From Mikania micrantha (Eukaryota > Streptophyta > Magnoliopsida > Asterales > Asteraceae): DNA of 64,000 bases. The translations under genes were made by a program, and so were the position numbers. Position 1 is the first letter of the stretch. Each line of letters starts with the position of its first letter. The stretch lies in NCBI GenBank assembly GCA_009363875.1, contig CM018687.1, positions 22,513,764-22,577,763 on the forward strand. The letters run 5' to 3'. Below, piece by piece: positions 1 to 12,998 of this stretch. Under the pieces are notes generated by a model. It saw nothing but the letters and a program-made list of their open reading frames with translations. It was not told the DNA's origin and searched no databases.

Positions 1-129
1 GTTGGCGCAATTTACCCGAGACCGTTAAACTATATTGTGGGCCGGTCCACGGGTTTCATTTCCGGAACTAAATGGGTCCGGTCCGGGTTTGGTCCGGTCC
101 GGGCCAGGTTTGCCCCGATGCACACCCCT
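1..129. mobile_element. Terminal part of an hAT-like or MITE element, cut by window edge
   Basis: The stretch is rich in GGTCCGG and GGGCC words and ends in GATGCACACCCCTAC. The reverse complement of that end (TAGGGGTGTGCATC) resembles the termini of many non-autonomous plant hAT elements. The left end is outside the window, so no target duplication can be checked. It sits where the promoter-proximal part of the following Gypsy LTR would be expected, so it probably interrupts that LTR. Confidence 0.35.
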
Positions 130-539
130 ACCACCACCAACCAGCCTCGCTCCCCATTTTTGTTTACCCACTCTCTCTACTTTCTCTCTCTAGAACCACA
201 CTCCATATCTCTCTTGTTTCTTCACGAAATCAAACGTTTTGGGTGTCAAAACGACCACTATCACTTGTAGATCACGAAAGTACAAAGGATCTGAGCTTGG
301 ATCCAACCGATTTGAGGTAAAGATCAAGTTTAAGTTCAGTTTTAGGGTTTTTGAAACCCTTTGGCTCGGACCCTTTTCAAGTCGGTTTTAACCCATTTTA
401 ATCCATAGGATTCACACCACATCACCTTAGGATAGTGTAGGAACAGCCTCACCTCAAAACTAGTCGATTAGTTTGAAGATCTATGGTTGCACATAATTGA
501 AATCGGCATAGCCGAATGAGACATGCACAGCTCACCGAA

Positions 540-800
540 TGAGCTTTGAACACCATTCGGCCGAATAGACAACCACCGAAGCTGCACTCAGTCGGCCCAA
601 CTCCCTTTCGGTCGGCCCAATACTGCTTCTGTCAGCCCAGAACACTCTTTTGGCCCACCCTTCATTCGCTGGTCATGATTGGTTCGGTCGGGATTCGTCC
701 TTCTTTAGCAGATCCCATTCGGCCACTTCTTCATTCAGTTGGCCCAGCTCATTTGGGCGAGGCACCTCTTCGGCCAACCCCCTTCGGCCCTATCCTATTC
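540..800 (+). repeat. GGCCCA/TTCGG-rich part of the Gypsy LTR
   Basis: Repeated GGCCCA and TTCGGCC words occur here (for example 593-598, 615-620, 635-640). The corresponding parts of the LTRs at 19640-20400 and 61200-62340 carry the same words on the opposite strand. The long open frame over this stretch (546-998) follows the repeats and has no recognisable product. Confidence 0.55.
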
Positions 801-2619
801 GGCCCCAAGCATGGTTCAGCCGGCCAATTGATTCGTTCGATCGGTCAAGGATATGATTCTGTCAACCATCTTGCAAGTTGGTTAAAAGGGTATGAGTGCA
901 TGGGATTCATGTATTGCATGCATGGGTTGATTTTGTGTGTGTGCATGAGAAGACCTATTAAGGTTTTCTTTTATAAGAAATCAACACATAACTCCTAAGG
1001 GCCAAACTTGGGTTATATCTACCTAATGGGATTAAAATCAACAAAGGATAGTTGGAGTTTCAATATCAAGGGTTTTGCATAAATCATGTTATAAAAGATA
1101 AACAAGGGTTGTGGACGTCAATTCGGGGTCAAAACATATTGGGAAATCATGAGGATCAAGACAATTACCTAAGGGGTTAAGTGTTGATTCAATTATTATC
1201 AACTAAACCTTAGGAAAATTCATAAAGATACGTAACTAACCTAGATGATTCAGTTGAATTATGTAGGACAAGTTAATCAAAGAGGTTGATCAATAATCAT
1301 TGGACACGCAAAGACTAGTAATGGGCCTAAGGTTAATCAAATTAGATTAACACAAGCCCATCATGTTAAAGTATAATTCTTTTAAGTTTAATTATGATTT
1401 TTTTTAAAGAAATTAAAATTGTAAGTTTTGTTAAATTAAAATAAACAAAGTAACTTGAAAATGTTTTATTTAAAGACTTAAATGAGTAATCGTGGGATAA
1501 GGGTTACTAATGGGTAATGAGTTAGACTAGTAGATGGAATCTTAGAAACACATTAGCATATAGGACACTTAGTTGCACACCGAGACCAAACCCTAAATGC
1601 GTCTATTATAGATACTTATCGTATGCGAATCCTCTTAAAACAACTCAGGTACTGAAGATACATAAGCCACAAGTAACGAGCGCGCATTTTGTGATAATTC
1701 ATTTGCACAGCAACACAGGTGAGTTCATTGCCCTTTTTCTAAACATTTTTGTTTTCAAACGCGGGGCTGAGAAACATGCGTAAACCTTTTTATTTAAATT
1801 TGTTTTACGCAAATGCTTTTACTTATTGTATGCTTATTATATACATGTTTATACTCTCAGACTCCTGTCTAGGTATTTGTTATGCAGAATTGAGTAATGC
1901 CTTAATTCTAAAACTCTAAAACAACCCTTAGTCCATCAAATTCAATTCAAAGAATCTAAACTCACGGTGTAACCAAGAGAACTAAAGCTAAAGATCAAAT
2001 TTAAAGGAATCTAAATCAGTGTGTGATCAGAAAACTAAGGATCCTATTCAGGAATTTGTAATCATTGCGGAAATCATGAAATTCTAAAGATCAGAATCAA
2101 GAGAATCAAGGAAATCATAACTTGTGTGTGAATCATTGAAATAATGAAATCATTAAGATCTAATGAAATCATTAATGCATAAGTTAAGGTGGATGTCAGT
2201 TGTATGTAAATCAAGACCACGTGTAACAAACGGAAAGTCCCGGCACAATAGTAGACTCTTGTAGTCAAGCTATATGGGCATAACTAAAACAATCAAACGA
2301 AATCAAGAGAACAAAGACGATCAAGAATCAGAGGATATCCTAAAGTCCCGACATGTACAGTAGGCCAGAGGGTCAAGTTGATATGGGCATCATGAAAGTC
2401 CCAACGCATGCAGGTAGACTCATTTTGGGTCATGCCTGATATAGGCCACGTGTGAGACGGTACAACTTGGACAACCACCAACAACTAAGTCAAATTGATT
2501 GAGTCAATATGACCCAATCATCATGTCTTAGTTGTATTTAAATGATTAATTATTGATTTAATTAACCATTTAATATTATATTTCTACAAGTGCTTTGAGG
2601 TAATTATGATTGCATGGTG

Positions 2620-4757
2620 TGTGACAATTGTAGTTGTAAATTATGTCATCGATGACATAAGGACATGTGTTCATTCTAGAAATCCATGTTGATTCAACTA
2701 TTGTAATTATTACAGATGGAAAGTATGCGAAAATGATGAACGTGGGCGAAAACCATGTGCGAAATGGAGTCCTGGATTGTCCGACGAAGAAAAATTTCTA
2801 AGTATTGAACTTCTGGGCTCGTCGCGATACGCTAAGGATGGGATAAGGGATCTTAGCGGTACGCGATGGACCAAAAATATCTGATTTCTCCGGATTTCTT
2901 CGCGGTACGCGAAGCTTTGTTTTGTTCCTTGTCGCGGTACGCGACGGGTGAGGCGGTGCAATGGATCAGATTTCTTCATCAGATTTCATGCAAAGTTTAT
3001 TCTTTTTACATCTTACGAACCAGAACACCATCACAGGCGAAGAACATCAATTTTCCCATCCAATCTCAGTTTTAAAGCCATTTGATCGTGTGGTTGAAGC
3101 CAGGGAACTTATCTGCAAGTACTAATCGTTGTTCTACGCTCAAAACTCCGTCTGATTAGGTAATGATTCGTTTTAACCTTCTAGTTTGTTAATGAGTGAT
3201 TAGATCTTGATTTTGAACGTAATGAGATAGTTAGGGTTGTTGATTATTTCCTAGATGATGGCTAGGATTGATTATAAACGAAGAACACAATGTTTTAACG
3301 GGTAAATTTTTGTTTTGATCCGTTGTAATGCCCGATTTCCATGAAATCATACCCATGATTATAATGGTTTAAACCATTTGATTATGACAATGTAGGTGAT
3401 TAGTTTGATTAATCTTTGAAATGCAAGGTTAAATCCAAGTGTTTCAAACTAATCACAATCATTAACATACTCATTGGAACGATTATTTGATGTTTATGAT
3501 AACAGTGAGATTAGTATGTTAAACATGGTTATTAAACCTATTCTAATACTACATTGTGATATTTCATGATATTTGGGTAATCTATAACAAGGATTAATCA
3601 TTCCCAAGCCATTAATTTGTCTAGAAACTGTTTTAGCATTTAAATCAACAACATTAACTATTTGGTTAATCCGAGATTATTCTGATTAATCAAGTGTGTC
3701 ATCAACCTTGTATTAGGAATCTAATTCAATGTAGGTTCCTACATTATCATACATTGTATGATATCACATTAAAATAACTAATTACATACTTAATCCTAGT
3801 TTGATGACTGTTAAGACAATGTCTTTGACATTGGATGTTTAGAAAGATCTAATCAGCAAGTTAAAACCTAAATAACTCATTAAACATAAATAAATGCAGA
3901 ATCACCTCTTTATTATCAGTTGTGTGACATTCTGCTACTTCTGAGTTATCAGGTGAGTTTCGTACAACCCCTTTTCTTTTTAATCTTATATAAACATCGG
4001 GGTAGCACTGTGGAACTTTTTAGAACTATATGATATGTATCACTGTTATCTACGTGATTTTATGTGATTGTTAAGAACTTGTAGATTTCATGGGATTTTG
4101 CCTATAGAACAGACTACTATCACAGAACTTATAAGTCCTCATTTCTGAACTGTATCTAGTGAACCCATGTGGGGCCGAACAAAAAACATTGATACTACTA
4201 TCGGCCGACAACCCATTTGCCGAGAGCTTGCAACTCCCCTTGGTGTAAATGTTTGTTATCTGTTTCCAGAACTTCTTAATGTAGTGATAGACATTAAGAC
4301 AATGAGGCACCAAGATATTTACCAACGTGTAGTATCTTTATTGAACAAGAACAGAACAATCCGAAAGGAACTAGATACGGGTCCAATGGTTATCTTGAAC
4401 TGAACATTGTGAGAACTTGTATCACATATCATATTGTTGAACTTGAACTATATGATCTCACCAGCTTTGTGCTGACGTTTAAACTTAAAACATTTTGCAG
4501 GGAGATAGTGACCCACCGGGTGAGGCAGCACTTTAAACTGTTGTAATTAAATAATGTAATAAACTTAGTTTATATAATGTAATGTTGGTTGTGATTACGA
4601 CATCCTTGTAATGTATTTACTTTAAGTTAATCTGTGTGCTATGATATTGGATCAAGTAACTCATCCCTCATCTCAGAGACATCACCACTATGCTTCCGCA
4701 ACCATATCAGAGTGACGAATGACATCATCTCAGGTGACGAGAGGTGGGGGTGTGACA
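2620..4757 (+). mobile_element. Solo LTR (2138 bp) nested in the outer LTR
   Basis: Starts TGTGACAATTG and ends GGGGGTGTGACA, with TG...CA termini. It is flanked by perfect 5-bp target duplications TGGTG at 2615-2619 and 4758-4762. No coding region is present between the ends, so this is a solo LTR left by LTR-LTR recombination. Near 2820-2950 it carries four quasi-palindromic CGCG motifs of the type TCGCGGTACGCGA. Its end resembles the outer LTR's end, so it is a related but distinct Gypsy family. Confidence 0.82.
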
Positions 4758-5711
4758 TGGTGAACTCAAGAAATCAGAGGTATTTCAATTTGTGGAAATT
4801 CAAAATCTAATATGAAGGTGAATGGAGTGAAACGCTTAATTATCATTAACAACAATATGCTAAATAGTTCGGTATGTGGTGGGACGGTGGCTGGGGCTTG
4901 TCCCCTACATATGCCCTATATATAAGCATACTTGATTGGATAGTATAGGTGGTCGTTGATGAGGTTAAGGTTGTCATTTCGGGGGATCAAGGTAAACGTT
5001 TTCAGGGTAATCAAATGCTATGAATCAAATGTTAAGGAATCAATGATGTGGGATGAAACGCTTAATTATCACCAGGAACAATATATCATGTGGTTTGGTG
5101 TGTGGTGGGACGGTGGCTGGGCGGGCGGTAAGTTCGACCCTACATATGCCCTATATTATATAAGCATATTGAACTGGATGGTATAGGAGGCTAATGGTGA
5201 GGTTAAGGTTGTCATTCAAAAGGTTATTCAAACTCATTTTTATAAAACTACATGAACTCACCAACCATGTGTTGACTTGATCTTTTTTGCATGACTTCTC
5301 AGGTTACGAACATATCAATCAAGAAGTTAATGCTTTTGGACCAGGATGCCGGATAAAGGACCTAGTATTTTTGGACCTGCATACTTTTGAAACATCATTT
5401 TACAAATTCTTTTGTATATCTTGTGCAGATACAAGATAGAAATTTATGATGTTGATTTACATTGTTAAATTATGAACAAAACTGATGTAATTTAACTTTG
5501 TAATTCTATTTTCATTTAGCAGTTTCTCATTTTATATCATGTGCATTGTAAACAATCTGATCATCACGATTATCATTCTCGATATCGCGCCCCGGGAACC
5601 TTTCGCCCGACGGGGAAGTCGATCCAACCCGCCGGCTCGGGGTGTGACAACATGACTCGTCTGAGTTCTTGGTTCAGTAATGACATATATAGTGTAAGAT
5701 AAGACATACAT

Positions 5712-7049
5712 TGATGTGTTGTAAAACACATCTATTTTTCCATTTGTTTTTGTCAAGATTCAGTACCGTTTTATTCAGTTTTAGAGTCGATTTAAGCTGG
5801 TGCTTCACATTTCTGTAATTTGATGCTTGCAGGTAATAAACATGTTTATTTGGTGCTAAAGTACAAAGAAACGAGCTCCTGGTTGGGCGAGAACGGACAT
5901 GGAATCAAAGAAGGCCAAAAACTGAATTCTGGATTCCCTCGCGCTACGCGACAACAATTTGAAACCCTGTCGCGCTACGCTAGAGGTGGGAAAGACCAAA
6001 ATACCCTCTGATATCTCTCGCGCTACGCGACAGATTTAGAGGTATCTGCCGTGATACGCCACAGACTTAAAATCGCAGAAAATCAGTTTTAAGCCAAAAA
6101 GTCGAAAACCATAAGGGGAGAACACGTTTTTGAACGGCTGGAGGCGACTAGGAGGACGAGAAAAGGTCATTCTAAGGTGAATCAAAGGTTGGGAAAGCAT
6201 TGGATTGAAGATTGAAGGCCTAGGATCAAGGAATTCGGGTGTTCTTCATTCGGTTTTCTTTGTTTCTTTGTTTTCTTTGATTTCTATGTTTCTCATTCAC
6301 TTTAAGCAGATTATGGATTGTATTCGTATGATGTTTCTTGGCTAATCTTTTAGAACTACATAGGTTTTGATGATTGCGCATGTTTAACATTGGTTTTTAT
6401 TGGTTTTGGATTATGTTTATGTGATGAACTCATGATGTAACAAACTTGGATTGGATTATTGGATGTTTATGTGTGTCTATGATTGTTTATGAATTGATGA
6501 TTTACTCCTTGTGTGCCTTGGTGAATGTCTTTCATGTAATAGGTGCATGCTAGGTCAATTACTGTGTGTTTTTGATTATTGGATGGTTTACTACGTACGA
6601 GTTTATCATAGGAGTTATTATCTTGATATAGATATATTAGATGTGCAACCAATCTTGATAGCCGTGAGGTGAGATATTGCCGGTTTGTCTAGGGTGTTAG
6701 ATTTGCTAGTTTAGAAACTTTGTGAGAAGATCTTTCTAGTTCATCTTATATCTTTGTTTACCGAATCCAATAGGAAAACCCAAGTCATCCCTAGCATTTA
6801 AGAAAACTGTGACTTTCGCGCTGTGAGGTAGATTGTTCAACAGTTACTTCTAAGGTGTTTTGAGATTATCGTGCCATGAGGTAGATTGTCTAGCGGATAC
6901 ATTTTGAGCATAATTGGATGACCTGTGAGGGAAATCCATTTAACCGGTGGTTTCACGGCTTTTAGGACTTTTAGCTGACAATCCTTGAGAAGGGTCGAGG
7001 GTGATCTATGTTTCCTTAGAGTTTAGTATTCTAAGATCCCGGTATCACA
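5712..7049 (+). repeat. Left arm of LTR palindrome (inverted LTR copy)
   Basis: Begins exactly with the LTR terminus TGATGTGTTG next to the TSD TACAT and runs in plus orientation until the block GATCCCGGTATCACAT near 7049. There it meets the opposite-oriented copy after a spacer of about 30 bp. It lacks the last 340 bp or so of the LTR. It carries four CGCG motifs between about 5938 and 6060. Confidence 0.85.
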
Positions 7050-8422
7050 TGCTCAACAAAGAATCTATCGGTTAATGGGAACTATGTGATACCGGGATCT
7101 TAGAATACTAAACTCTAAGGAAACATAGATAACCCTCGACCCTTCTCAAGGATTGTCAGCTAAAAGTCCTAAAAGCCGTGAAACCATCGGTTAAATGGAT
7201 TTCCCTCACAGGTCATCCAATTATGCTCAAAATGTATCCACTAGACAATCTACCTCATGGCACGATAATCTCAAAACACCTAAGAAGTAACTGTTGAACA
7301 ATCTACCTCACAGCGCGAAAGTCATAGTTTTCTTAAATGCTAGGGATGACTTGGGTTTTCCTATTGGATTCGGTAAACAAAGCTATAAGATGAACTAGAA
7401 AGATCTTCTCACAAAGCTTCTAAACTAGCAAATCTAACACCCTAGACAAACCGGCAATCTCTCACCTCACGGCTATCAAGATTGGTTGCACATCTAATAT
7501 ATCTATATCAAGATAATAACTCCTATGATAAACTCGTACGTAGTAAACCATCCAATAATCAAAAACACACAGTAATTGACCTAGCATGCACCTATTACAT
7601 GAAAGACATTCACCAAGGCACACAAGGAGTAAATCATCAATCCATAAACAATCATAGACACACATAAACATCCAATAATCCAATCCAAGTTTGTTACATC
7701 ATGAGTTCATCACATAAACATAATCCAAAACCAATAAAAACCAATGTTAAACATGTGCAATCATCAAAACCTAGGTATTTCTAAAAGATTAGCCAAGAAA
7801 CATCATGCGAATACAATCCATAATCTGCTTAAAGTGAATGAGAAACATAGAAATCAAAGAAAACAAAGAAACAGAGAAAACCAAATGAAGAACACCCGAA
7901 TTCCTTGATCCTAGACCTTCAATCTTCAATCCAATGCTTTCCCAACCTTTGATTCACCTTAGAAAGGCCTTTTCTCGTCCTCCTAGTCGCCTCCAGCCGT
8001 TCAAAAACGTGTTCTCCCCTTAGGGTTTTCGACTTTTTGTCTTAAAACTGATTTTCTGCGATTTTAAGTCTGTGGCGTATCACGACAGATACCTCTAAAT
8101 CTGTCGCGTAGCGCGAGAGATATCAGAGGGTATTTTGGTCTTTCCCACCTCTAGCGTAGCGCGACAGGGTTTCAAATTGTTGTCGCGTAGCGCGAGGGAA
8201 TCCAGAATTCAGTTTTTGGCCTTCTTTGATTCCAGGTCCGTTCTCGCCCAACCGGGAGCTCGTTTCTTTGTACTTTAGCACCAAATAAACATGTTTATTA
8301 CCTGCAAGCATCAAATTACGAAAATGTGAAGCACCAGCTTAAATCGACTCTAAAACTGAATAAAACGGTACTGAATCTTAACAAAAACAAATGGAAAAAT
8401 AGATGTGTTTTACAACACATCA
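7050..8422 (-). mobile_element. 3' LTR of the Athila-like element, truncated (right palindrome arm)
   Basis: On the minus strand it starts TGATGTGTTGTAAAACACAT at 8422, directly after the polypurine tract, and matches 13346-14644. The U5-side end (equivalent to 12999-13345) is absent. Instead the sequence folds back into 7049-5712. Confidence 0.85.
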
Positions 8423-8438
8423 CATCCCCACACTTATC
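8423..8438 (-). other. Polypurine tract of the Athila-like element
   Basis: On the minus strand GATAAGTGTGGGGATG abuts the LTR start TGATGTG. This is where plus-strand DNA synthesis would begin. Confidence 0.75.
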
Positions 8439-10318
8439 TCTTTTTCGTCCCTGTAAAAGGCTTATGCAAAAATATGGGATCATAGCTAGGTAAAATGGTT
8501 TCTACACAATTAAACTCATTAATTCAAAATTAAATGCCTTGGAAAAGATTGCAAGTATTGTTATCCTATTAAACCCATACTGATTTTCCCAGTCCCTTAG
8601 TCATGGTCCATTATGTTCATGTTCTACATTTCATTAGACCCACACTTAGGAAATTAAAACCAAATCAATCCTGGATTCTAGCTTTCAAGTCATCCTTACA
8701 TATAAACAAACAAGAATTTCTCAAATCAGATTTTTATAATGGAAGCAGATGAAAGCGTGAGCATTTTTCTTTTATTCATTTTTTTTCATTGAACTTAGCT
8801 TAGTGGTGTTTCAACCAGGCTGCAACCCGGCGTGTGACACATAAGTTTCTCGTTCAACTTCTTTTCCTTTATTATTAATTTTTCTTTTAGCTCAGCTCAT
8901 TTGGTGAAATGAAGGCGCCATAAGACTCGGATTTATTCACATAAAAAGAGTACTTATGTGCCAAACAAAAATCAGATTTTCAAAACTCTCATTTGTTATT
9001 ATGCAAAGATTCCTTAATAACTAGAGAACAGTTTCATTAATTCCAAATCCCCAAGATATTTCCCATGAAAATCATGCATTTAAGTAAGATTTTACCAATC
9101 CTACGGGACAAATACAATGAGTTGAGCCTACCTACACATCCCATAATCAAAGCATAAAACCCAAACCAACAAGTTAACCATGAAAGAAACCATCATACCT
9201 AACTTTTCTATCATTTCCCATCATGCTTTTGCAACCAACTTAAACAAAGACAGGAAAGATTTAAGCTAAAAACTAAAAATGAAAATAAATTTAAAAAAAT
9301 TTTGACTCAAAAACTTAAGTAAACTAAAACTAAAATTCAAAAACTAACTACTGAAACAAATTTAAACTAAGTTTCCCATCCCCACACTTAAACTGTACAT
9401 TGTCCCCAATGTAGAGAAAAAGGAAAACCAAAAGAAAAACTAAAAATTAAAAACTGAAAACTGAAAATGACTTAGCTGGTTAACGAGAAGACTATCGAGT
9501 GCCAGTCTTTCCAAGAAAGCTCCACAATCTACAAATTTTGCTCCATAGGCTACAAACATACCATAAGATCTACACAAAGACAAAGATAAAACAAGCATCA
9601 ACCCATCCAAAACATAATAACAATGATATCCATGATTAAGTCCAACCACAAACCAAACCTGTTCCCCGAAACCGACAAATCAAAGTTTACAAAGTGCAAA
9701 ATGTCTAATCAACATAACCATGAATGAATAAACCACAAGAACCACAAGCCTCCCCACACTTAGTCTTCATCATCACCATCTCCTCACATCTTGGGTGGCT
9801 ACAATGTATGAGAATAGAGGGCCAATGGAGTAGAAGAGAAGAAATGGGGCTAAAAATCTGATCTCTAGGGCTTGGAAATCTTTTAACTGATCTAGGAAGG
9901 CGTCGCGTACCGCGACAACATGTGAAGAAACCCTCGCGATACGCGAGGGTATGTTGACCGCGACGTTGACCATGTCTTCACGTAGCGCGACATATTGCCC
10001 TGTAGGTGTCGTGTGACGCGACGATGCTCTTTTTCCAGAGAGTTTCCAGATTTCCATGCCTTAGCCAAATTTTCAACCCCAAAACTCACTAAACCATCCA
10101 CAAATGTTCTAAAGCAAGAAATACATACCTAGTGGCTCCAATTCATCATTATGGCATCAAATTGATTAAAAACCTACAAAACAAATTAAAACACACAAAA
10201 ACGAAAACGAAAAACGAAAAACAATCACGAAAAAAGCAAAACACCAACGACACTAGACATTACTAATTCACATACTCTACACTTGGGAGTTTAACCCAAG
10301 AGCTCACTCAAAATCAAC
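8439..10318 (-). other. Non-coding internal region of the Athila-like element
   Basis: No supported ORF. The boxes CCCCACACTTA at 9381-9391 and CCCCACACTTAG at 9752-9763 repeat the polypurine-tract word next to the 3' LTR. Four more CGCG motifs lie at 9902-10022. The open frame at 9773-10057 (minus) runs through these motifs and has no convincing domain. The RT, RNase H and integrase expected after protease are missing. Confidence 0.6.
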
Positions 10319-12837
10319 TCAAATGGGAGGATCCAAAGAGATATCCTCCCCTACAATCACCTCATGATCACTATCACCAACCTCCCATGGTCCTTCTCCT
10401 ATAACCTCATTCATACCTACATCATCACTAACCAAAATCACACCATCCACTTGATGGACTAACTCACCTCCGGCGCTCACAGAATTCGCTATCTTTAGAC
10501 AAACACTGTTATCACCCACTCTAAAAGTGAGTTTACCCTCATACACATCTATGATAGCCTTGGCAGTGCGCAAGAATGGGCGCCCAAGAATGATGGGAAC
10601 CGCCGTGTCCGCCTCCATATCCATCACCACAAAATCCACGGGAAACACAAACCTATCCACTTTGACTAACACATTCTTTAAAATTCCCCATGGACATTTA
10701 ACCGACCGGTCCGCCAATGACAAGGTCATGAGTGTGGGGGACAAGTCACCAAGAGCTAGCTTCTCATAAAGAGAGTATGGCATCAAATTGATGCTAGCCC
10801 CAGAATCCGCCAAGGCATGCCTCTTAGCATCATCCCCAAATAAACATGGGATTGTAAACATTCCCGGATCTGCAAGCTTCTCAGGTAGCTTGTTTAAAAT
10901 CACCACAGAACACCCCGCGCTCACAGGGGTGTTGGCAACCTCTCCCAACTGATCCTTACACTTTAGCAATTCTTTGAGATACTTGACATATTTTGGTATA
11001 TGCTGAAGAGCTTCAATAAACGGGAGATTGATCTTGAGCTGTTTAAACATGTCAAGAAAGTGCCCGTATTCCTTAGCGTGTTTTTGATTAGTTAAACGTG
11101 CAGGGTAAGGAACACGGGAAAGATCAATCCCCGAGGTGGGTTTAAACATGACCGGCTTACCAACTGCCGGCTTCTCAACGGGAGACTCACTGTTAGGTGC
11201 GGTACTTGCTGGGACTAGCCTCGGGGGCACCTTACCAGGATCCTCCATCTCAATCTCCTCGTCCACCGGTTCTTCTTCATCAAAATCAACCGGTGGAACC
11301 AATCTCTCACTCTCCTCAACTTCCACCAACACCAGTGGTATGAACACTTCTCCTCCACCTCTTCCAAAACGAGTAGTGACCGCCTTAACGTGGGCGTTTG
11401 GGTTGGTTTAGGGCTGACCCGGGAACTGGCCTTGGGGCCGTTCATCCAACCGTTTGGCTATGTCACCAACCGTTCGCTGTAAATCCAAGAACGCAGATTG
11501 CTGGTTCTTGAGGAGAACATCATGCTCTTGTAGGATCTTCTGTGTAGTGGCATCTTTTGCCACTAACTGAGTCAATAACTCCTCTATCCTACCCATACTA
11601 CTACCACAACCAGAAGTGCTACCAGAACCACTACCACTAGGAGCTTGACTACCACTATGCCCCTGGTTCTGAGGATATCCAGAATGAAAACCAGGGGGTT
11701 ACCTGAAGATCTAAAAGGTTGGGGATTCTGAGAATTTCCCCATCCGGGGTTGTACGAGTGCCCAAACCTACCCTGTCCTCCTACATAATTAGCCTGCTCC
11801 TGGCTCACCAAACACTCAGAAGTGGCATGACCACCCCTGCAAATCTAACACTGATCCACTCTCATCTTCAAATCCCAAACATCCCTAGCTAAAGACTCAA
11901 GAGCAGCAGCAACACTAGTGTCCACATTAACGTGGTGAATTCCTCTTGTTGAGGAGGAAGAACTAGTGATAGGAGTTGAATTCCTATTTGCAGACCGCTG
12001 CTCATGCTCAGCCTGAGCAAAACTCTCAAAAAGATCATTGCATTCAGCCACATCCCTCTTACCCATGAGGTGGCCTCCTGCAGAAGTGTCAAATCGGGCA
12101 CAAGTCTCATATGTGAGCCCATTGTAGAATTTCTCTACCATGGCCCATTCAGAAAGACCATGCTGGGAACATCGGCTCAGAAGGTTTTGGAACCTCTCCC
12201 AAGCAAGATAGTAGGGCTCATCAGGGGCCATTCGGAACGAATGGATCTCATCTCTCAGGCGGGCGGCCTTAGCAGGTAGGAAGTACTTTTTAAGAAAAGC
12301 ATCCCGGAGGCTAGCCCAAGTGGTAAAAGTGCCTGGAGGATGCGAGTCAAGCCATGTGGCGGCTCTCCCCGCAAGTGAGAATGGAAACATATGCATAAAA
12401 ATCGCCTCTTCGGTAGCACCTTGAAGATTAAAGGTGCCACAGATGCGTGTGAGCCGAGCAAGGTGCGCGGGTGCATCTTCATCATCACGACCGCTGAATT
12501 GAGCAATATTAATAACGGTCATGATATATGAAGGAATCTGCCATGAATTTTCATTCGGGATCGGTGGCAATGTGATTGGGTTGTTAAGCCCCGTGAAACC
12601 TGCGGTGGCCTGCTGATGAACAGTGCGACACTCAGCCATGGGCGGAATAAAGTGCAAACGTGGACTAGAATGGGTGGAAGAACTAGAAGAAGATGGTGGT
12701 ATGTGCTCAGAAAAATCTGTAGAAATGGGAGTATAAGCACTTACCTTGCTCGTAGAACCCTCAGAGAAGTCCCGCGAATCGCTCCTTGACGGCAAAGAAA
12801 GCTCAGGTGGCGGTCCGTGTGAACGTAGGTGTGGCAT
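10319..12837 (-). pseudogene. gag-protease polyprotein of an Athila-like Gypsy element, broken
   Basis: The capsid region (about 12837-11845, starting MPHLRSHG) contains the retrotransposon gag block with PFSLAGRAATWLDSHPPG, FLKKYF, AWERFQNLLSRC and KFYNGLTYETC. This is the layout of Athila-lineage Gag. An in-frame stop (11842-11844) falls inside the zinc knuckle, between its first two cysteines. A frameshift follows near 11690, and a second stop lies at 11408-11410. Downstream the frame 11347-10319 is open and carries an aspartic protease with active site ADSGAS (about residue 181 of that frame) and the flap-side motif ILGRPFL. Translation ends right after the protease at 10319, where Athila elements normally continue into reverse transcriptase. 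It is therefore dead as a polyprotein, although the protease stretch is well preserved. Confidence 0.85.
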
Positions 12838-12975
12838 ACACTACCAACCCTGCAAATAAACAAAAATCAATCAAAAAAAATAAAACAAAATAAAATAAAA
12901 TAAAGTTGAAAAGAAAATAAACACAAATATGCACAGATAAGAACAAAAACTAGTAAGCGCAATCGACTAAGAAGT

Positions 12976-12998
12976 CCCCGGCAACGGCGCCGAAAACT
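12976..12998 (-). other. Primer binding site, tRNA-Asp type
   Basis: The plus strand reads CCCCGGCAACGGCGCC, which matches the 3' end of plant tRNA-Asp, a few bases from the LTR end at 12999. This is the usual Athila arrangement and fixes the minus-strand orientation. Confidence 0.8.

Larger units (their letters stand above)
130..5649 (+). mobile_element. Gypsy LTR (large TGTGACA-ending family), partial, interrupted by a solo LTR
   Basis: The right end (GGGGTGTGACA at 5639-5649) and about 80 bp before it match, in reverse orientation, the start of the LTR at 16893. Other shared landmarks are a CT-rich leader near 150-190, a conserved block around 275-300 (ACGAAAGTACAAAGGATCTG), a GGCCCA-rich part near 590-800, a block around 1715-1790 containing GGGGCTGAGAAACATG, and two divergent copies of a repeat near 4845-4975 and 5055-5215. 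The left end is missing or beyond the window. The inner insertion 2620-4757 splits it. No protein-coding part of the element is attached, so it may be a solo LTR or a truncated element. Confidence 0.7.

Noticed and set aside
5820..8314. Identical 63-codon ORFs on opposite strands (5820-6011 plus, 8123-8314 minus)
   Set aside because: They look like a conserved peptide but are the two arms of the LTR palindrome. The frame runs through the CGCG repeats and has no domain.
9773..10057. 94-codon minus ORF after gag-protease, possible env-like gene
   Set aside because: It spans the CGCG motif array, has no signal peptide, membrane anchor or similarity I recognise, and lies where pol has been deleted.
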